The translations under genes and the position numbers were made by a program. This document shows, piece after piece, positions 8,767 to 17,593 of a stretch of 64,000 bases of DNA. The notes under the pieces are model-generated. The model was not told the origin of the DNA. It did no database searches and saw only the letters and a list, made by a program, of their open reading frames with translations. Source of the DNA: Streptomyces sp. NBC_00178 (GTDB lineage Bacteria > Actinomycetota > Actinomycetes > Streptomycetales > Streptomycetaceae). Every line of letters begins with the position of its first letter. The first letter of the stretch is position 1. Where the stretch lies: contig NZ_CP108143.1 in assembly GCF_036206005.1 (NCBI RefSeq), positions 7,253,044-7,317,043 of the forward strand. Reading direction: 5' to 3'.

Positions 8767-8902
8767 ACGGCGTGTGCCGCAGCAGGGCCGGGTCTTGACG
8801 GTCGGCGACTCGACCGACACCACAACTGCCAGCCCCTGTTCCGCTTGACCTGCCGCGCGCAGGGAGCAGGCACGGGTTGCGCTTCGGATCTCGGGCCCGG
8901 CG

Positions 8903-9235
8903 GGCGGGGTCGTATCCTCGGTCGCAAGGTACGACGACCTGAGCGCACTCGCAGCGCTCGTGGAGCGGTTCACGCCCGCGGAAGCAGCCGAACTCGAAGA
9001 CGTGCGCCGCCTCGACGACCTGTTCAGCGGCCACCCACGGGTTATCGAGACCATCCAGACAGTGCTCCAGAACGACGACAGCCTGCGCCAGGCAGCGACG
9101 GCCCTGGATGTCCACCACTCGACATTGCAGGAGCGCCTGACCTTGCTGAGCGCCCAACTCGGCTATTCGCCGACGAAGGGCCGCAGACGCCAGTGCGCCA
9201 TGGTCGCGTCGCTGCTGTGGCGCGTCGCTCACTGA
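8903..9235 (+). pseudogene. PucR/CdaR-type regulator, C-terminal fragment
   Basis: The frame gives VARYDDLSALAALVERF, a span ending in RRLDDLFSGHP, then the C-terminal helix-turn-helix LRQAATALDVHHSTLQERL typical of PucR family activators. Only the last ~110 residues exist; no start or upstream domain is found, so it is a remnant. The last residues after GYSPTKG diverge from the family. Confidence 0.6.
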
Positions 9236-9555
9236 TCGCGCCCGCGATCGCCGAACCTCACCGAGACAGTGGATGTCCCGCGGATGAAAGAGACGCCCCC
9301 TACCACCCTCAGGCCGCCCGCGACCAAGCGCTGGAGCAGCGGCGCCGTGCCGCTGAACCGAAGGCGAAAGCCTGCCGGAGAGGGCCTGGCTGAGCTTCCG
9401 GGAACAGCGGGCGGTCTGCCGGGCGCCGCCCCCCCCATCAGCTATTTGCCAGTCATCCTGAGCGTGGTGGTGGAGATCGAGGCGGCCAGGAGCGACCGCA
9501 GGAGATCGGTCGGTTCCGTCACCGGCCCCGCGTCCTGCGGGGATGACGATGGACC

Positions 9556-9768
9556 ACCTTTCATCTGCAACAGCGGCGCGAAATGCGTCTCGTGATACAG
9601 CTTGCCGCCCACCGTCAGCAGATCGGCGACCGCATCCGCCCCACCCGGGACCGCTCCAGGCCCAGCCACTCCAGCAGGGTGGTGTTGATCTACGCGCTGG
9701 TGCCGTCCATCAGCGTCGACAGATACCCGCACGGAGCCTGCTCGTACAACTCCTCAGCACTGCCCACC
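9556..9768 (-). pseudogene. PAS-domain fragment duplicated from the rsbP-like gene
   Basis: Reverse frames read SAEELYEQAPCGYLSTLMDG and GGKLYHETHFAPLLQMKG, almost identical to residues about 30-100 of the phosphatase at 55351-56601. Between the two blocks are a stop codon and a frameshift. Nothing of the coiled coil or phosphatase domain is present. Confidence 0.8.
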
Positions 9769-9862
9769 GGATGGTGAGGCAGTCCGGTGGCGCCCAGAAC
9801 TCGAACAGGCGTGGCATTGGAGCGTGCCAGCCTACGCCTTCCCCCAGGACTTCCTCGGCCCT
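9769..9862 (+). pseudogene. Duplicated start region of the small gene at 43220
   Basis: This stretch matches 43165-43258 closely, including the sequence upstream of the start, the GTG at 9824 and the first codons (VPAYAFPQDF versus VPVYTFPQDL). Similarity ends soon after. Together with the adjacent PAS fragment it indicates recombination between distant parts of this arm. Confidence 0.7.
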
Positions 9863-10011
9863 TCCCACCGAGTCCGGCGGCCTGGTCGTTGAGCATGTCG
9901 TGGCATGTCGTGGCGGGTCGTGTCGCCTCGGCACCCGAAGTACTTCGGGTGCGGCCGCGCGTACAGCGATGGTACGGGGACGATGTACCGCTTCCTGTCC
10001 ACCGAGGCGGC

Positions 10012-11187
10012 CTAGTCCCCGCCCCGGGTCTTGGCGGGCGGGATGGGCGCCTGGTGCTCAGTGAGGGTGGCGTTCGCGGCCCGGTACGTCGCCAGTCGCG
10101 GGTATGTCTGGTCGACGTGGGACAGCCTGCCGTACTTCAGCGGGTCCGTGTCGCCCATGAGCGGGGTGTAGCCGATGTTGTAGCCGTGGGCGACCAGTTG
10201 CGCGGCGATCGTGACGTTCGGGTCCTTCGGGCGGGCCTCGTTTCGCAGCGGCGGACTGTGAGGGGGCGGTGTACCGGTCTGCGCGGTCCGGCTGCCCGGG
10301 CCGGGACCCATGATCGCTGGCGTACCGGCTTGGTGGTAACCGCCATGCCCCGAGGCCGGGTTCCGGGCAGCGGCCCACCTGGTGAGTATGGGGAACTTCT
10401 CCGTCGTGGGGCTGCCGTCCTCGGCTGTGTATGTGGTGATGGAGGTCCCGGGCTCGCCAGGCATCTCGAGCACGCCGTAGGAGACGTCGAGGGTGCCGGC
10501 CTCGGGGTGGCAGTAGGCTTTTTTGGCCGGTGCGGTGCTCGTGGACGTCCTGAGCGGCCCAGTCCTGTCGAAACTGCGGGCTACGGGTCGACAGCTCGCC
10601 GACGAGCGCTGTGAGGCCGGTGTCGGGGGGTCGCGTCCGACCTGGAAGCGGAGCATCGCCGCGGTCAGGCTGCACGCCAGCGGCCAGTGGGCGAAGAACT
10701 GCTCCGCGCGGGAGTCCAGGAAGGTGAACCGGGCGAGGCTGTCGCTGTCGAAGAGCTGGGCGAACATCGCCCGCCCGGGCAGGTTCGTGGCGATGACGTC
10801 CTGGTGGGTGTTGTAGGCCGGGGGTACCGCCAGGCTGTCGAGCACCCGGTGCATCGATTCCCGCAGGCCCTTCTGAACCGGCGTGGCCAGACGCGGCGCG
10901 GCAGTGCCTCGGGCCGGCGTGTTGAGGTGCTCGCGTTCGACATCGGTGAGCTGCAGCACGCGGGCGATGGAGTCGAGCACACCGTCGGAAGCGGTGCGCA
11001 GCTTCGTGCTGCCGCGTTCGAGCTTGGTGTAGTAGTCCGGGCTCATACCGGCGAGGACCGCGGCTTCCTCCCGCCGCGGGCCCGGCACGCGTCGTTCGGA
11101 GTCACCGGCTGCGAGCCCGGCCTGCTCGGGGGTGATGCTAGCCCGCTTCGCGATGAGGAACTCACGGATGCCGTCCTTCGTACCCAT
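10012..11187 (-). pseudogene. XRE-type regulator with MmyB-like domain, compensated frameshifts
   Basis: The N-terminus starts MGTKDGIREFLIAKRASI and has an XRE helix-turn-helix (VLAGMSPDYYTKLERG). An MmyB-like ligand domain follows (PAYNTHQDVIATN, FLDSRAEQFFAHW). Between about 10525 and 10630 the conserved sequence (LVGELSTRSPQFRQDW) is in another frame and then returns, so two opposite indels exist. The last ~70 residues (from TIAAQLVAHGYNIGY) are not typical of the family and look like a foreign tail. It may be a pseudogene or carry two sequencing indels. Its promoter would face the pseudogene at 11421. Confidence 0.7.
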
Positions 11188-11420
11188 GGCCCGTACCCAT
11201 GGCCGCCTCTCGAAATGCGCAGGCAGTCAGCCGCCCGCACGATCAACGGTACGGCAGGGAGTGCGTCTCCTGGGGGGCCTGACGGACCCTCCCGGTATCG
11301 CTTTTACGGCCGGCGGACTCGACGGTGTCGCGCCGCACGTGCGTCTGATCGTGAACACCCCCTGCCCCTGGCTCGCCGAAGAGCCGGCCCGGCGGGGAAG
11401 CGAAGAAGAGGGCAAATGTA

Positions 11421-12168
11421 ATGGGCATCAAACATTCCGGGGAAAGTCGTCGTCATCACCGGTGCGGATCGGTGAGGCGACCGCGAAGCTGCTGGCTGCC
11501 AAGGGGAGCCAAGGTCGTCCTCGGCGCTCGACGCCACGACCGGCTGGAGCGGATCGTCGAGGAGATCGCTGCCGCCAGCGGCGAGGCAGTCAGCCGGGTG
11601 ATCGACGTCACCCGGCAGGCGGACGACGAAGCGCTCGTGCAGCTGGCCAAGGAGACCTACGGGCGCCTCGACGCGATCTTCCTCAACGCCGGCCTCATGC
11701 CCAACAGCCCGCTTTCGGCACTCAAGACCGAGCAGTGGCACCAGATGGTCGACATGAACATCACCGGTGTACTCAAACGGCGTCGCCGCGGTGCTGCCGA
11801 CGTTCATCGGGCAGAAGGCCGGCCACGTCCTGACCACCTCCTCGGTCGCGGGCCTGAAGGCATACCCGGGCGGGGCCGTGTACGGCGGAACCAAGTGGTT
11901 CGTGCGCGACTTCATGGAGGTGCTGCGGATGGAGTCCGCAGCCGAGGGCACCAACATCCGCACCGCCACGATCTACCCCGCGGCCATCAACACCGAGCTG
12001 CTGGGCGTGATCAGCGACAGGGACACGGCCGAGGGCGCGCAGGCGGTGTACGACCGGTACGGCATCGCGCCGGAGCGGGTGGCCGACGTCGTGGCCTACG
12101 CGCTCGACCTGCCTGCCGACACCACCGTCGACGAGTTCACGATCGGGCCGGCCGCCCAGCCCTGGTGA
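11421..12168 (+). pseudogene. Short-chain dehydrogenase, multiply frameshifted
   Basis: Pieces of an SDR occur in successive frames: KVVVITGADR, then EATAKLLAAKG, then AKVVLGARRHDRLERIVEEI through MNITGVL, and from 11770 VAAVLPTFIGQKAGHVL to the C-terminus FTIGPAAQPW. The active-site pattern SSVAG plus YGGTK is present. At least three frame changes are needed. It probably formed a pair with the divergent XRE gene. Confidence 0.85.
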
Positions 12169-12429
12169 ATGACGCGCGGGGTGACGACGCCGCGCGATTT
12201 CCCCGCGCCTCGGCACCTGCCCCGCCCTGCCGGGGGGCCGGGTGTGGTGTGGGGGCGCGCTGTGAACGGAGGGGAAGGCCGGGGTTGCGAGCCCCGGCTC
12301 CTGGGCCGCGAGCCTGACTGGCCCGAGGGAGGTTGAGTGGTCTGGGGCATCTGCCGCCCGGCAGCGAGCAACCCTGGGTCCTGTTCGCCGGGAGGACGAC
12401 TACCTCGCTGACCGAAGGGCGAAAATCTA

Positions 12430-13100
12430 TCCTGACCAGAGTAGACATCAGGTGGTGGTGCGGTTATGGTTTCTCTCGTAGCCAGAAGGACAGCAGGGCC
12501 GGGCAGAGACGAACTGCCCGGCAGCAATACCCGCAGTACAGGTAGGTGCAGTTCGCAGGACGGTGCGGTGGTGGAGTTTCGAAGCCAGGGTTGTTGCAGG
12601 ACGGCGACGGGACTGACGACCGGACCGGGCGGCCCGCAGTGATCAGGGGCCACCATGAGCAGGACCGCAGTTGACGCGGTAGCAGTACCGGCTTGTGCAG
12701 TTCGCAGTACCAGCAGTGCAGTGAGTAAGCGGTACCTCGGTGAAGGCGTCGGCTGCGGGCGCGCGCATCGGGAGGTTCGGCAGTGGGGTTCCAAGCCAGA
12801 GCAGTGGCAGGACGGGCGACGGGGCTGGCTGCCGAAAGGGTGGCGCTGTCACAGGCCACCCAGTAGTACGCATCACAGTTCGCGTACCAGCAGTACGCAG
12901 AAAAGCAGGACCAGCAGGTGAGCAAGTCAGTGATCCCAGAGGGATGAACGGAGGATTGAGGCACCATCAGGATCGCCCGGACACCACGCGAGTCCGGGTA
13001 CCGCAGGACATCGATAGTGAGGTGGTCTCCGGTCAAGCAACCCCGATCCCCGCACCCCCGACCCCAGCATTCAGGTCGGGTACGCGGAAACAACAGGCCG
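12430..13100. other. Non-coding region with degenerate CAGTTCGC / ACCAGCAGT repeats
   Basis: No convincing gene is present. Related blocks recur about every 160-230 bases: CAGTTCGC followed by an ACCAGCAGT-like motif near 12548, 12705 and 12877, each linked to a GGTTCCAAGCCAG- or GTTTCGAAGCCAG-like block and a GCAGGACGG-CGACGGG block (12570-12620 and 12785-12830). One strand would code for Gln/Tyr-rich peptide, but all frames are broken. Confidence 0.45.
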
Positions 13101-13140
13101 GCACACGTTCAGGGCCGGCAGATGGTGTAGCAGTTCCTTT

Positions 13141-13172
13141 GGGGTCCCGGTGCAACATGGCACCGGGGCCCC
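13141..13172. promoter_or_regulatory. GC-rich hairpin upstream of the MerR-type gene
   Basis: GGGGTCCCGGTGC pairs with GCACCGGGGCCCC around AACATG, 28 bases before the GTG start of the next gene. It could terminate upstream transcription or attenuate expression of the downstream gene. Confidence 0.6.
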
Positions 13173-13200
13173 TCCACGCGTTCCCGCAGAAGAGGTGCAA

Positions 13201-13530
13201 GTGACAGCAGACGACTCGTTCAACCGTCTCGACGACGACGACTACCCCGCCTACACCATGGGCCGCGCCGCAGCCATGCTGGGCACCACCCAGGGCTTCC
13301 TCCGCGCCATCGGCGAAGCCAAACTCATCACCCCCCTGCGCTCACAGGGCGGCCACCGCCGCTACTCCCGCTACCAGCTGCGCATCGCCGCTCGCGCCCG
13401 TGAACTCGTCGACGGCGGTACCCCGATCGAGGCGGCCTGCCGCATCGTCATCCTCGAGGACCAGCTCGAAGAAGCACAGCGCATCAACGCCGAATACCGC
13501 CGCACCGCCAAAGGGGCCACCACGGACTGA
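13201..13530 (+). CDS. MerR-family DNA-binding protein, small Streptomyces type
   Basis: A 109-residue protein. The helix-turn-helix is PAYTMGRAAAMLGTTQGFLR with the wing LRSQGGHRRYSRYQLRIAAR, followed by a dimerisation coil ending EEAQRINAEYR. It lacks an effector domain and has no Cys. GTG 13201 is supported by an AGAGG site. Proteins of this type occur in multiple copies in Streptomyces. It is flanked by a hairpin on each side and so is probably monocistronic. Confidence 0.9.
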   Translation: MTADDSFNRLDDDDYPAYTMGRAAAMLGTTQGFLRAIGEAKLITPLRSQGGHRRYSRYQLRIAARARELVDGGTPIEAACRIVILEDQLEEAQRINAEYRRTAKGATTD

Positions 13531-13567
13531 ACGGCCGCACCCAACACCCCTGTCCTGCCCTCCACCA

Positions 13568-13592
13568 CCCTGCCCCCGCGCTCCGGGCAGGG
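13568..13592. terminator. Terminator after the MerR-type gene
   Basis: CCCTGCCC and GGGCAGGG pair around a 9-base loop, 38 bases past the stop. Confidence 0.6.
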
Positions 13593-13639
13593 CGTGGGGT
13601 GGGATCCTGGAAGGGTGCATTCCGCCCGTCCAGCACCTG

Positions 13640-13945
13640 AAGAACTGATGGTGATCAGTACCCGCTATCCCTCCCCCCCGGGCGCTCGTCATAGCCCCAT
13701 GGGGGAGCGCCGGCCCGGATACGAACGAGCGGCTGGCAGCCGTCTTCGGCGAAGCCATGGCCTCAAGGAATCCGGTGACAGCCGACCTGGCCGGTCTGGC
13801 CTTTTGCGACGCTCATCTGCTCGAGCACCTGCTCGCCATCCGCCTCAGAAGGACACTGACACTCGTCGGCCCGTTAAGCGACCAAGTCCAACGACGCTTC
13901 GCTGTCACCGGCACCACGAAGGTCTCCGACGTCGAGCCGTGCCTA
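13640..13945 (+). pseudogene. STAS-domain (anti-sigma antagonist-like) fragment cut by IS630
   Basis: The frame reads DTNERLAAVFGEAMASRNPV, then TADLAGLAFCDAHLLEHLL and VQRRFAVTGTTKVSDVEPC, a STAS fold with the region around the usual phosphoserine changed from CDSSG to CDAHL. No start is visible at the 5' side, and the 3' end runs into the TA target of the IS630 element at 13944. It is distinct from the intact STAS gene at 53760. Confidence 0.6.
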
Positions 13946-13988
13946 GTGCCGCATCAGGCAACGTTTGCCCTGCCGGTACGGTCAGGGC

Positions 13989-14255
13989 ATGGATGTCAAC
14001 GGCCAGCCAACTCTTGATGAGATCGAAGATCGCTTCGTTGAGCTTGTCGCGGGTCGGTTGCCTCGGGACGAGGCTGACCGCTGGGCGGCGAGGTGGGTGG
14101 TGGAGGACGGGATCGTCTGGGACGACCTGTCCTGGTGGGCACTGAACTGCCTCTACGGAATCGATCTCCCCGCGGGAGAGAGCGGCGACTACCTGCACGA
14201 CGACGAACAGGTACGGGCATGGCTCGCTGAGCTGAGGAAACGCCGAGCGATGTGA
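13989..14255 (+). CDS. Small acidic hypothetical protein (IS630 cargo)
   Basis: 88 residues from ATG 13989, just inside the left IS end: MDVNGQPTLDEIEDRFVELV, with ADRWAARWVVEDG and LSWWALNCLYGIDLP. It is acidic, rich in Trp and Asp, has no membrane helix, and ends in a basic ELRKRRAM. The size and composition recall small accessory or immunity-like proteins, but I do not recognise the family. It is co-directional with the transposase 50 bases downstream and could share a transcript. Confidence 0.6.
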   Translation: MDVNGQPTLDEIEDRFVELVAGRLPRDEADRWAARWVVEDGIVWDDLSWWALNCLYGIDLPAGESGDYLHDDEQVRAWLAELRKRRAM

Positions 14256-14303
14256 AGCAACCGCAGCGCCGTCCCAGGTCCCGGTCACTGCCAGGATGTG
14301 CGC

Positions 14304-15431
14304 ATGGCCGAACGGATGCGTGTCCGAGAGATCGATGACGATGAGGGGCGGCGACTGCTGCGGATTATCCGCAGAGGCACCGGGTCGGTAGTGACCTGGC
14401 GGCGCGCCCAGATGGTGCTGCTGTCCGCGCAGGGCATGCCGGTCGCGAAGATCGCCGAGGTGTCGTTCACCAGCGATGACAGGGTCCGGGATGTGATCCA
14501 CAACTTCAACGCCGACGGCTTCAACTCTCTGTATCAGAAGTACTCCGGTGGCCGGCCGAAGACGTTCACACTGCCGGAGCGCCGTGAGATCAAGAAGATC
14601 GCGAAGTCCAAGCCGACCGAGCACGACCTGCCGTTCTCGACCTGGAGCCTGTCCAAGCTGGCGGACTTCCTGGTCGCCGAGGGGGTGGTCGACGACATCA
14701 GCCACGAGGGCCTGCGCATCCTGCTCCGCGAGGAGGGCGTCTCTTTTCAACGCCTGAAGACCTGGAAGACCTCACGCGATCCGGACTACGCGGCCAAGAA
14801 AGCGCGGGTCGAGCACCTGTACGCGATCGCCGACGGCGAGGTCATACCTGAGGAAGACGAACCCGAAGTCATCTTCTGCATGGACGAGTTCGGGTCGCTC
14901 AACCTGATGCCCCGCCCGGGCGGCAGTGGGCCGAGGGCGGCGGCAAGCACAAGGATCCCGATCGCGAACCGCGCCGGCGGCGGCGAGCGACACAACCGTT
15001 ACGGCGGGGTACGGCACCTGTTCGCCGCTCCGGATCTGTCCAAGGACAAGCTCTACGGCCACATCAACCGGTCAAGCCTCGCACCCAGTTCCTGGAGTTC
15101 TGCCGCTACCTGCGCAGCCTCTACCCGGCCGACGTCAGGATCGCGATCGTGGCCGACAACTTCTCCCCGCACCTGACCACGAAGAGGTGTCAACGGGTCG
15201 GCATCTGGGCTGCCGCGAACAACGTCGAGATCGCCTACACACCGACCAAGCTCCTGGCTCAACCGCATCGAGGCCCAGTTCACGGCCCTGCGCTACTTCA
15301 CCCTGGACGGCACGGACCGCGCCGACCACAAGGAACAGGGCAGCATGATCCGCCGCTACATCATCTGGCGAAACCGCCATGCCGACGACCAGCACCTACA
15401 AGCCGTCGTCGACAGGGCAAACGTTGCCTGA
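14304..15431 (+). pseudogene. IS630-family transposase, frameshifted
   Basis: It begins MAERMRVREIDDDEGRRLLR with a helix-turn-helix (VAKIAEVSFTSDDRVRDVI) and the first catalytic Asp in FCMDEFGSLNL. The second Asp (RIAIVADNFSPH) and the final Glu (NRIEAQFTALRYF) are in other frames, so breaks exist near 14930-15065 and 15255. The C-terminus (ANVA) is within the right inverted repeat. Not functional as written. Confidence 0.85.
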
Positions 15432-15571
15432 CGCGGCACTAGCTGAGCCATCCATATAGGCGTTGCCTGCAGTCACGAGTGGCGCGACCTTCCGGCTCCC
15501 CCTCCCGAGCCACGGCGTCTTCACCACCGTTGGCCTACGCCCCCACCAACCGTGACCTGGCGTTCTGACAC

Positions 15572-15619
15572 CAGGGAAGGCCCGAACCCCAGGAGCTCCT
15601 GGGGTTCGGGCCTTCCCTG
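15572..15619. terminator. Perfect 48-bp palindrome
   Basis: CAGGGAAGGCCCGAACCCCA plus GGAG is followed directly by its exact reverse complement, 24 bp per arm and no spacer. It can form a very stable hairpin on either strand. No gene is recognisable immediately upstream on either strand, so it may be a terminator left from a lost gene. The rest of 15443-15900 shows nothing I can name. Confidence 0.6.
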
Positions 15620-15903
15620 CGTTCCGGGTTCGTAGTGCTTCCTGCCACTGGGGCGTGGAACAAATGCGGTTCGGATTGTGACTGAGCGGCTCGTTGGCCT
15701 GTCTGGCCAACGACGTGTACGCACGGGACGCAGCTTCGGGCAGCTTCGGGCGTGGCGGATTGCATGCTGGTCAGACTTCGCAGTCCGCCGAGCGAAGGTG
15801 TCTTACGGGCGAGCAATCCAGCTTCGGGGCAGCTGGAGCCGGACTGCTGCAACAATGCGGATGCGTGCCACGAGTTGGGGCATGCGGCGAGCCGTGCTTG
15901 AGT

Positions 15904-16683
15904 TCAGGTTCTCTGGGCTTTGGTGACGTTCGCGATGAGGGTGGCGATGACCGCCTCGTCGGGGCCCGGGTCCGGCTTGAACGCGGCGAGTTTCTCGGGC
16001 GGCATAGGCCCGGTGGTGTCCAGGACGTTCATCGTAGCGATGACGCCTCCGACCCGTACCGCGGTCACCAGCTTCCAGGCGAAGCCTCCGTTGTCCAACC
16101 GGGACAGGGTCCGGTACCGCAGTGCGTTCTCCCCTAGGTCCGGGGCATCTAGCGCCTCGGTCGTGACGGACGCCTTTCCGAACGTGTTGCTGAAGCTGAA
16201 CCGGCCGCATGTCCCGAGGGCCTCGCGCAACTGCTTCATGCGGGCCCGAGCAGCCCCTTCCGAATAGCTCATCAGGTTGGTGCTCCTAGGAGCCATGGAG
16301 GTCCCCGCCCGGTACATGATCGACGAGGCCGCGGCGGCCTCCCCACCGTCACCCCCGGTTGCCTCCTTCACGAGCTGGCAGCCCTCCGGGGAGACGGTCT
16401 CCTTAGCGTCGAAAGAGGAGTCCGGTTCAGCCCCGTCGCGCGAACTGCTTTCCGTGATTTCGAAACCGACGGTCTGGTCTGCGGTGAGCAGTGCCGCCTT
16501 CAGCTCGGCAGCAGTCAGCGGTTCGGAGTGCTCCCCCGCCTTGCCGGCTGCCGTGCTCGTCGCCAGCCCCGGCTTTCTCCCGGCGTCGACGGGCTTGGCA
16601 CTGTCCCCGCACCCTGCGGTCAGTCCTATCGCCGACAGCAGCGCCACCACCGACACCAGTCTTCGCCCACTCTTTCGCACCAT
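15904..16683 (-). CDS. Secreted lipoprotein
   Basis: 259 residues with a basic start (MVRKSGRR), a hydrophobic core and the lipobox LTAGC, so lipidation at Cys 25 and export are expected. The mature part starts GDSAKPVDAGRKPG and includes a stretch similar to sensor or PknH-like extracytoplasmic domains of Streptomyces lipoproteins (LLTADQTVGFEI, RSTNLMSYSEGAARARMKQL). The function is unknown. A solo IS end lies 65 bases upstream and may have separated it from its original promoter. Confidence 0.75.
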   Translation of the reverse strand: MVRKSGRRLVSVVALLSAIGLTAGCGDSAKPVDAGRKPGLATSTAAGKAGEHSEPLTAAELKAALLTADQTVGFEITESSSRDGAEPDSSFDAKETVSPEGCQLVKEATGGDGGEAAAASSIMYRAGTSMAPRSTNLMSYSEGAARARMKQLREALGTCGRFSFSNTFGKASVTTEALDAPDLGENALRYRTLSRLDNGGFAWKLVTAVRVGGVIATMNVLDTTGPMPPEKLAAFKPDPGPDEAVIATLIANVTKAQRT

Positions 16684-16746
16684 CAGGTCCCCACCCTCGA
16701 ACAGACACTGTTCACTTACTTACTGGCGAACGATATCCGGGCATGC

Positions 16747-16772
16747 CTAAGGGTTGTCCCGTAAATGATCTT
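16747..16772. repeat. Solo IS end matching the element at 54157-55368
   Basis: CTAAGGGTTGTCCCGTAA matches the 18-bp end of that element with one change, and the match continues into AATGATCT. No transposase follows, so it is an orphan end. Confidence 0.7.
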
Positions 16773-16970
16773 CACTGGGCGAGACTCGGGTCAGGCTCGT
16801 AGCCTCGTCCACTCGGTCTCGCGCAAGAAGTCCGACCCGGGAAGTGAGCAGGCTCGCGACCGAGGCCCGCGCGCCCTCTACCGGGTGACATGGAGGCGGT
16901 TCCGCGTCGGTGATCAGTGGTGCGGCTTTACCTTGCGTCCGCACCCTGCACTTCGCACAGAGGAATCGTC

Positions 16971-17216
16971 ATGACGACAGCTCCGGATCAGCAGCCTTCC
17001 CAGGTCCCCCAGCCCGGGATGCCTCCGATCATCATCAACAACAACGTGGCGGCTTCGTCATCTGCCTCGGCGACGGCGATCGCCGGCGGCTTCGGTAGCC
17101 GGCGGCGGCGTCAATCGTTCTGGGTCCACTTCTGGCTGTTCATGTTCACGATGGGGATCGGGAACGTCGTGTACGCGATGAGCGTGAGCCGGTGGAACAG
17201 GGATCGGGGCCTGTAG
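16971..17216 (+). CDS. Small single-span membrane protein
   Basis: 81 residues from ATG 16971 with GAGGA upstream. A Pro/Gln-rich start precedes PIIINNNVAASSSASATAIA, an Arg-rich stretch (SRRRRQS) and one hydrophobic helix (about residues 49-68, FWLFMFTMGIGNVVYAMSV), then a short basic tail. This is a known Streptomyces small-protein layout, with the polar N-terminus probably cytoplasmic. A strong terminator follows. Confidence 0.75.
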   Translation: MTTAPDQQPSQVPQPGMPPIIINNNVAASSSASATAIAGGFGSRRRRQSFWVHFWLFMFTMGIGNVVYAMSVSRWNRDRGL

Positions 17217-17230
17217 CGCTGGCCTGGAAA

Positions 17231-17273
17231 CCGCAAGACCCTTCCTGCACTGGGTGCGGGAGGGGCCTTGCGG
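17231..17273. terminator. Terminator after the small membrane protein
   Basis: CCGCAAG pairs with CTTGCGG and the inner CCC and CC blocks pair with GGGG, giving a long imperfect stem 15 bases past the stop. Confidence 0.65.
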
Positions 17274-17445
17274 CTGTTTGCGGGGCGCGTCCGTACTTCG
17301 TGTGGCCGGGCGGAGTGGTCGTCCGCCGGCCCGAGCTCACGCACTGGACAGACGCGACGACATTCACGAAGCATTTCTCGGCCTCGCCACCTGCCTCATC
17401 ACCCACCGACACGCCCAACGCCTTTGCTAGCCTCGATCTTTCTTG

Positions 17446-17474
17446 ACGGTCCGCCGACGGAGTCGGCGGACCGT
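17446..17474. terminator. Hairpin terminator
   Basis: ACGGTCCGCCGAC and GTCGGCGGACCGT form a 13-bp stem with a GGA loop, followed by TT. It lies between the small membrane protein region and the IS1380 transposase. The 17280-17440 stretch before it has no supported gene. Confidence 0.65.
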
Positions 17475-17593
17475 TTCGCTTTCGGTGGCTGAGGGTGGGC
17501 AGGCCAACAGCCCGAGTGTCGCGTCGGGTGAGCGCCGGGGTTCCACTGCTCCGGTGTGGTGGTGCGGATTGTTGGGGTGGTCGGTGTGGCTGG

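Larger units (their letters stand above)
13944..15441. mobile_element. IS630-family element with 27-bp ends and an enclosed cargo gene
   Basis: The ends at 13946-13972 and 15413-15439 are inverted repeats differing at one base (GTGCCGCATCAGGCAACGTT is the start of the left end). Both are flanked by TA, the IS630/Tc1 target. The transposase's last codons are inside the right end. At about 1.5 kb it is roughly 300 bases longer than ordinary relatives, and the extra part holds an intact 88-codon gene in front of the transposase. Confidence 0.85.

Noticed and set aside
12137..13093. Cys/Trp-rich reverse frames (with ELHLPVL and CWYCE segments)
   Set aside because: They arise from the CAGTACCAGCAGT-type repeats read backwards; no start or conserved frame supports a gene.
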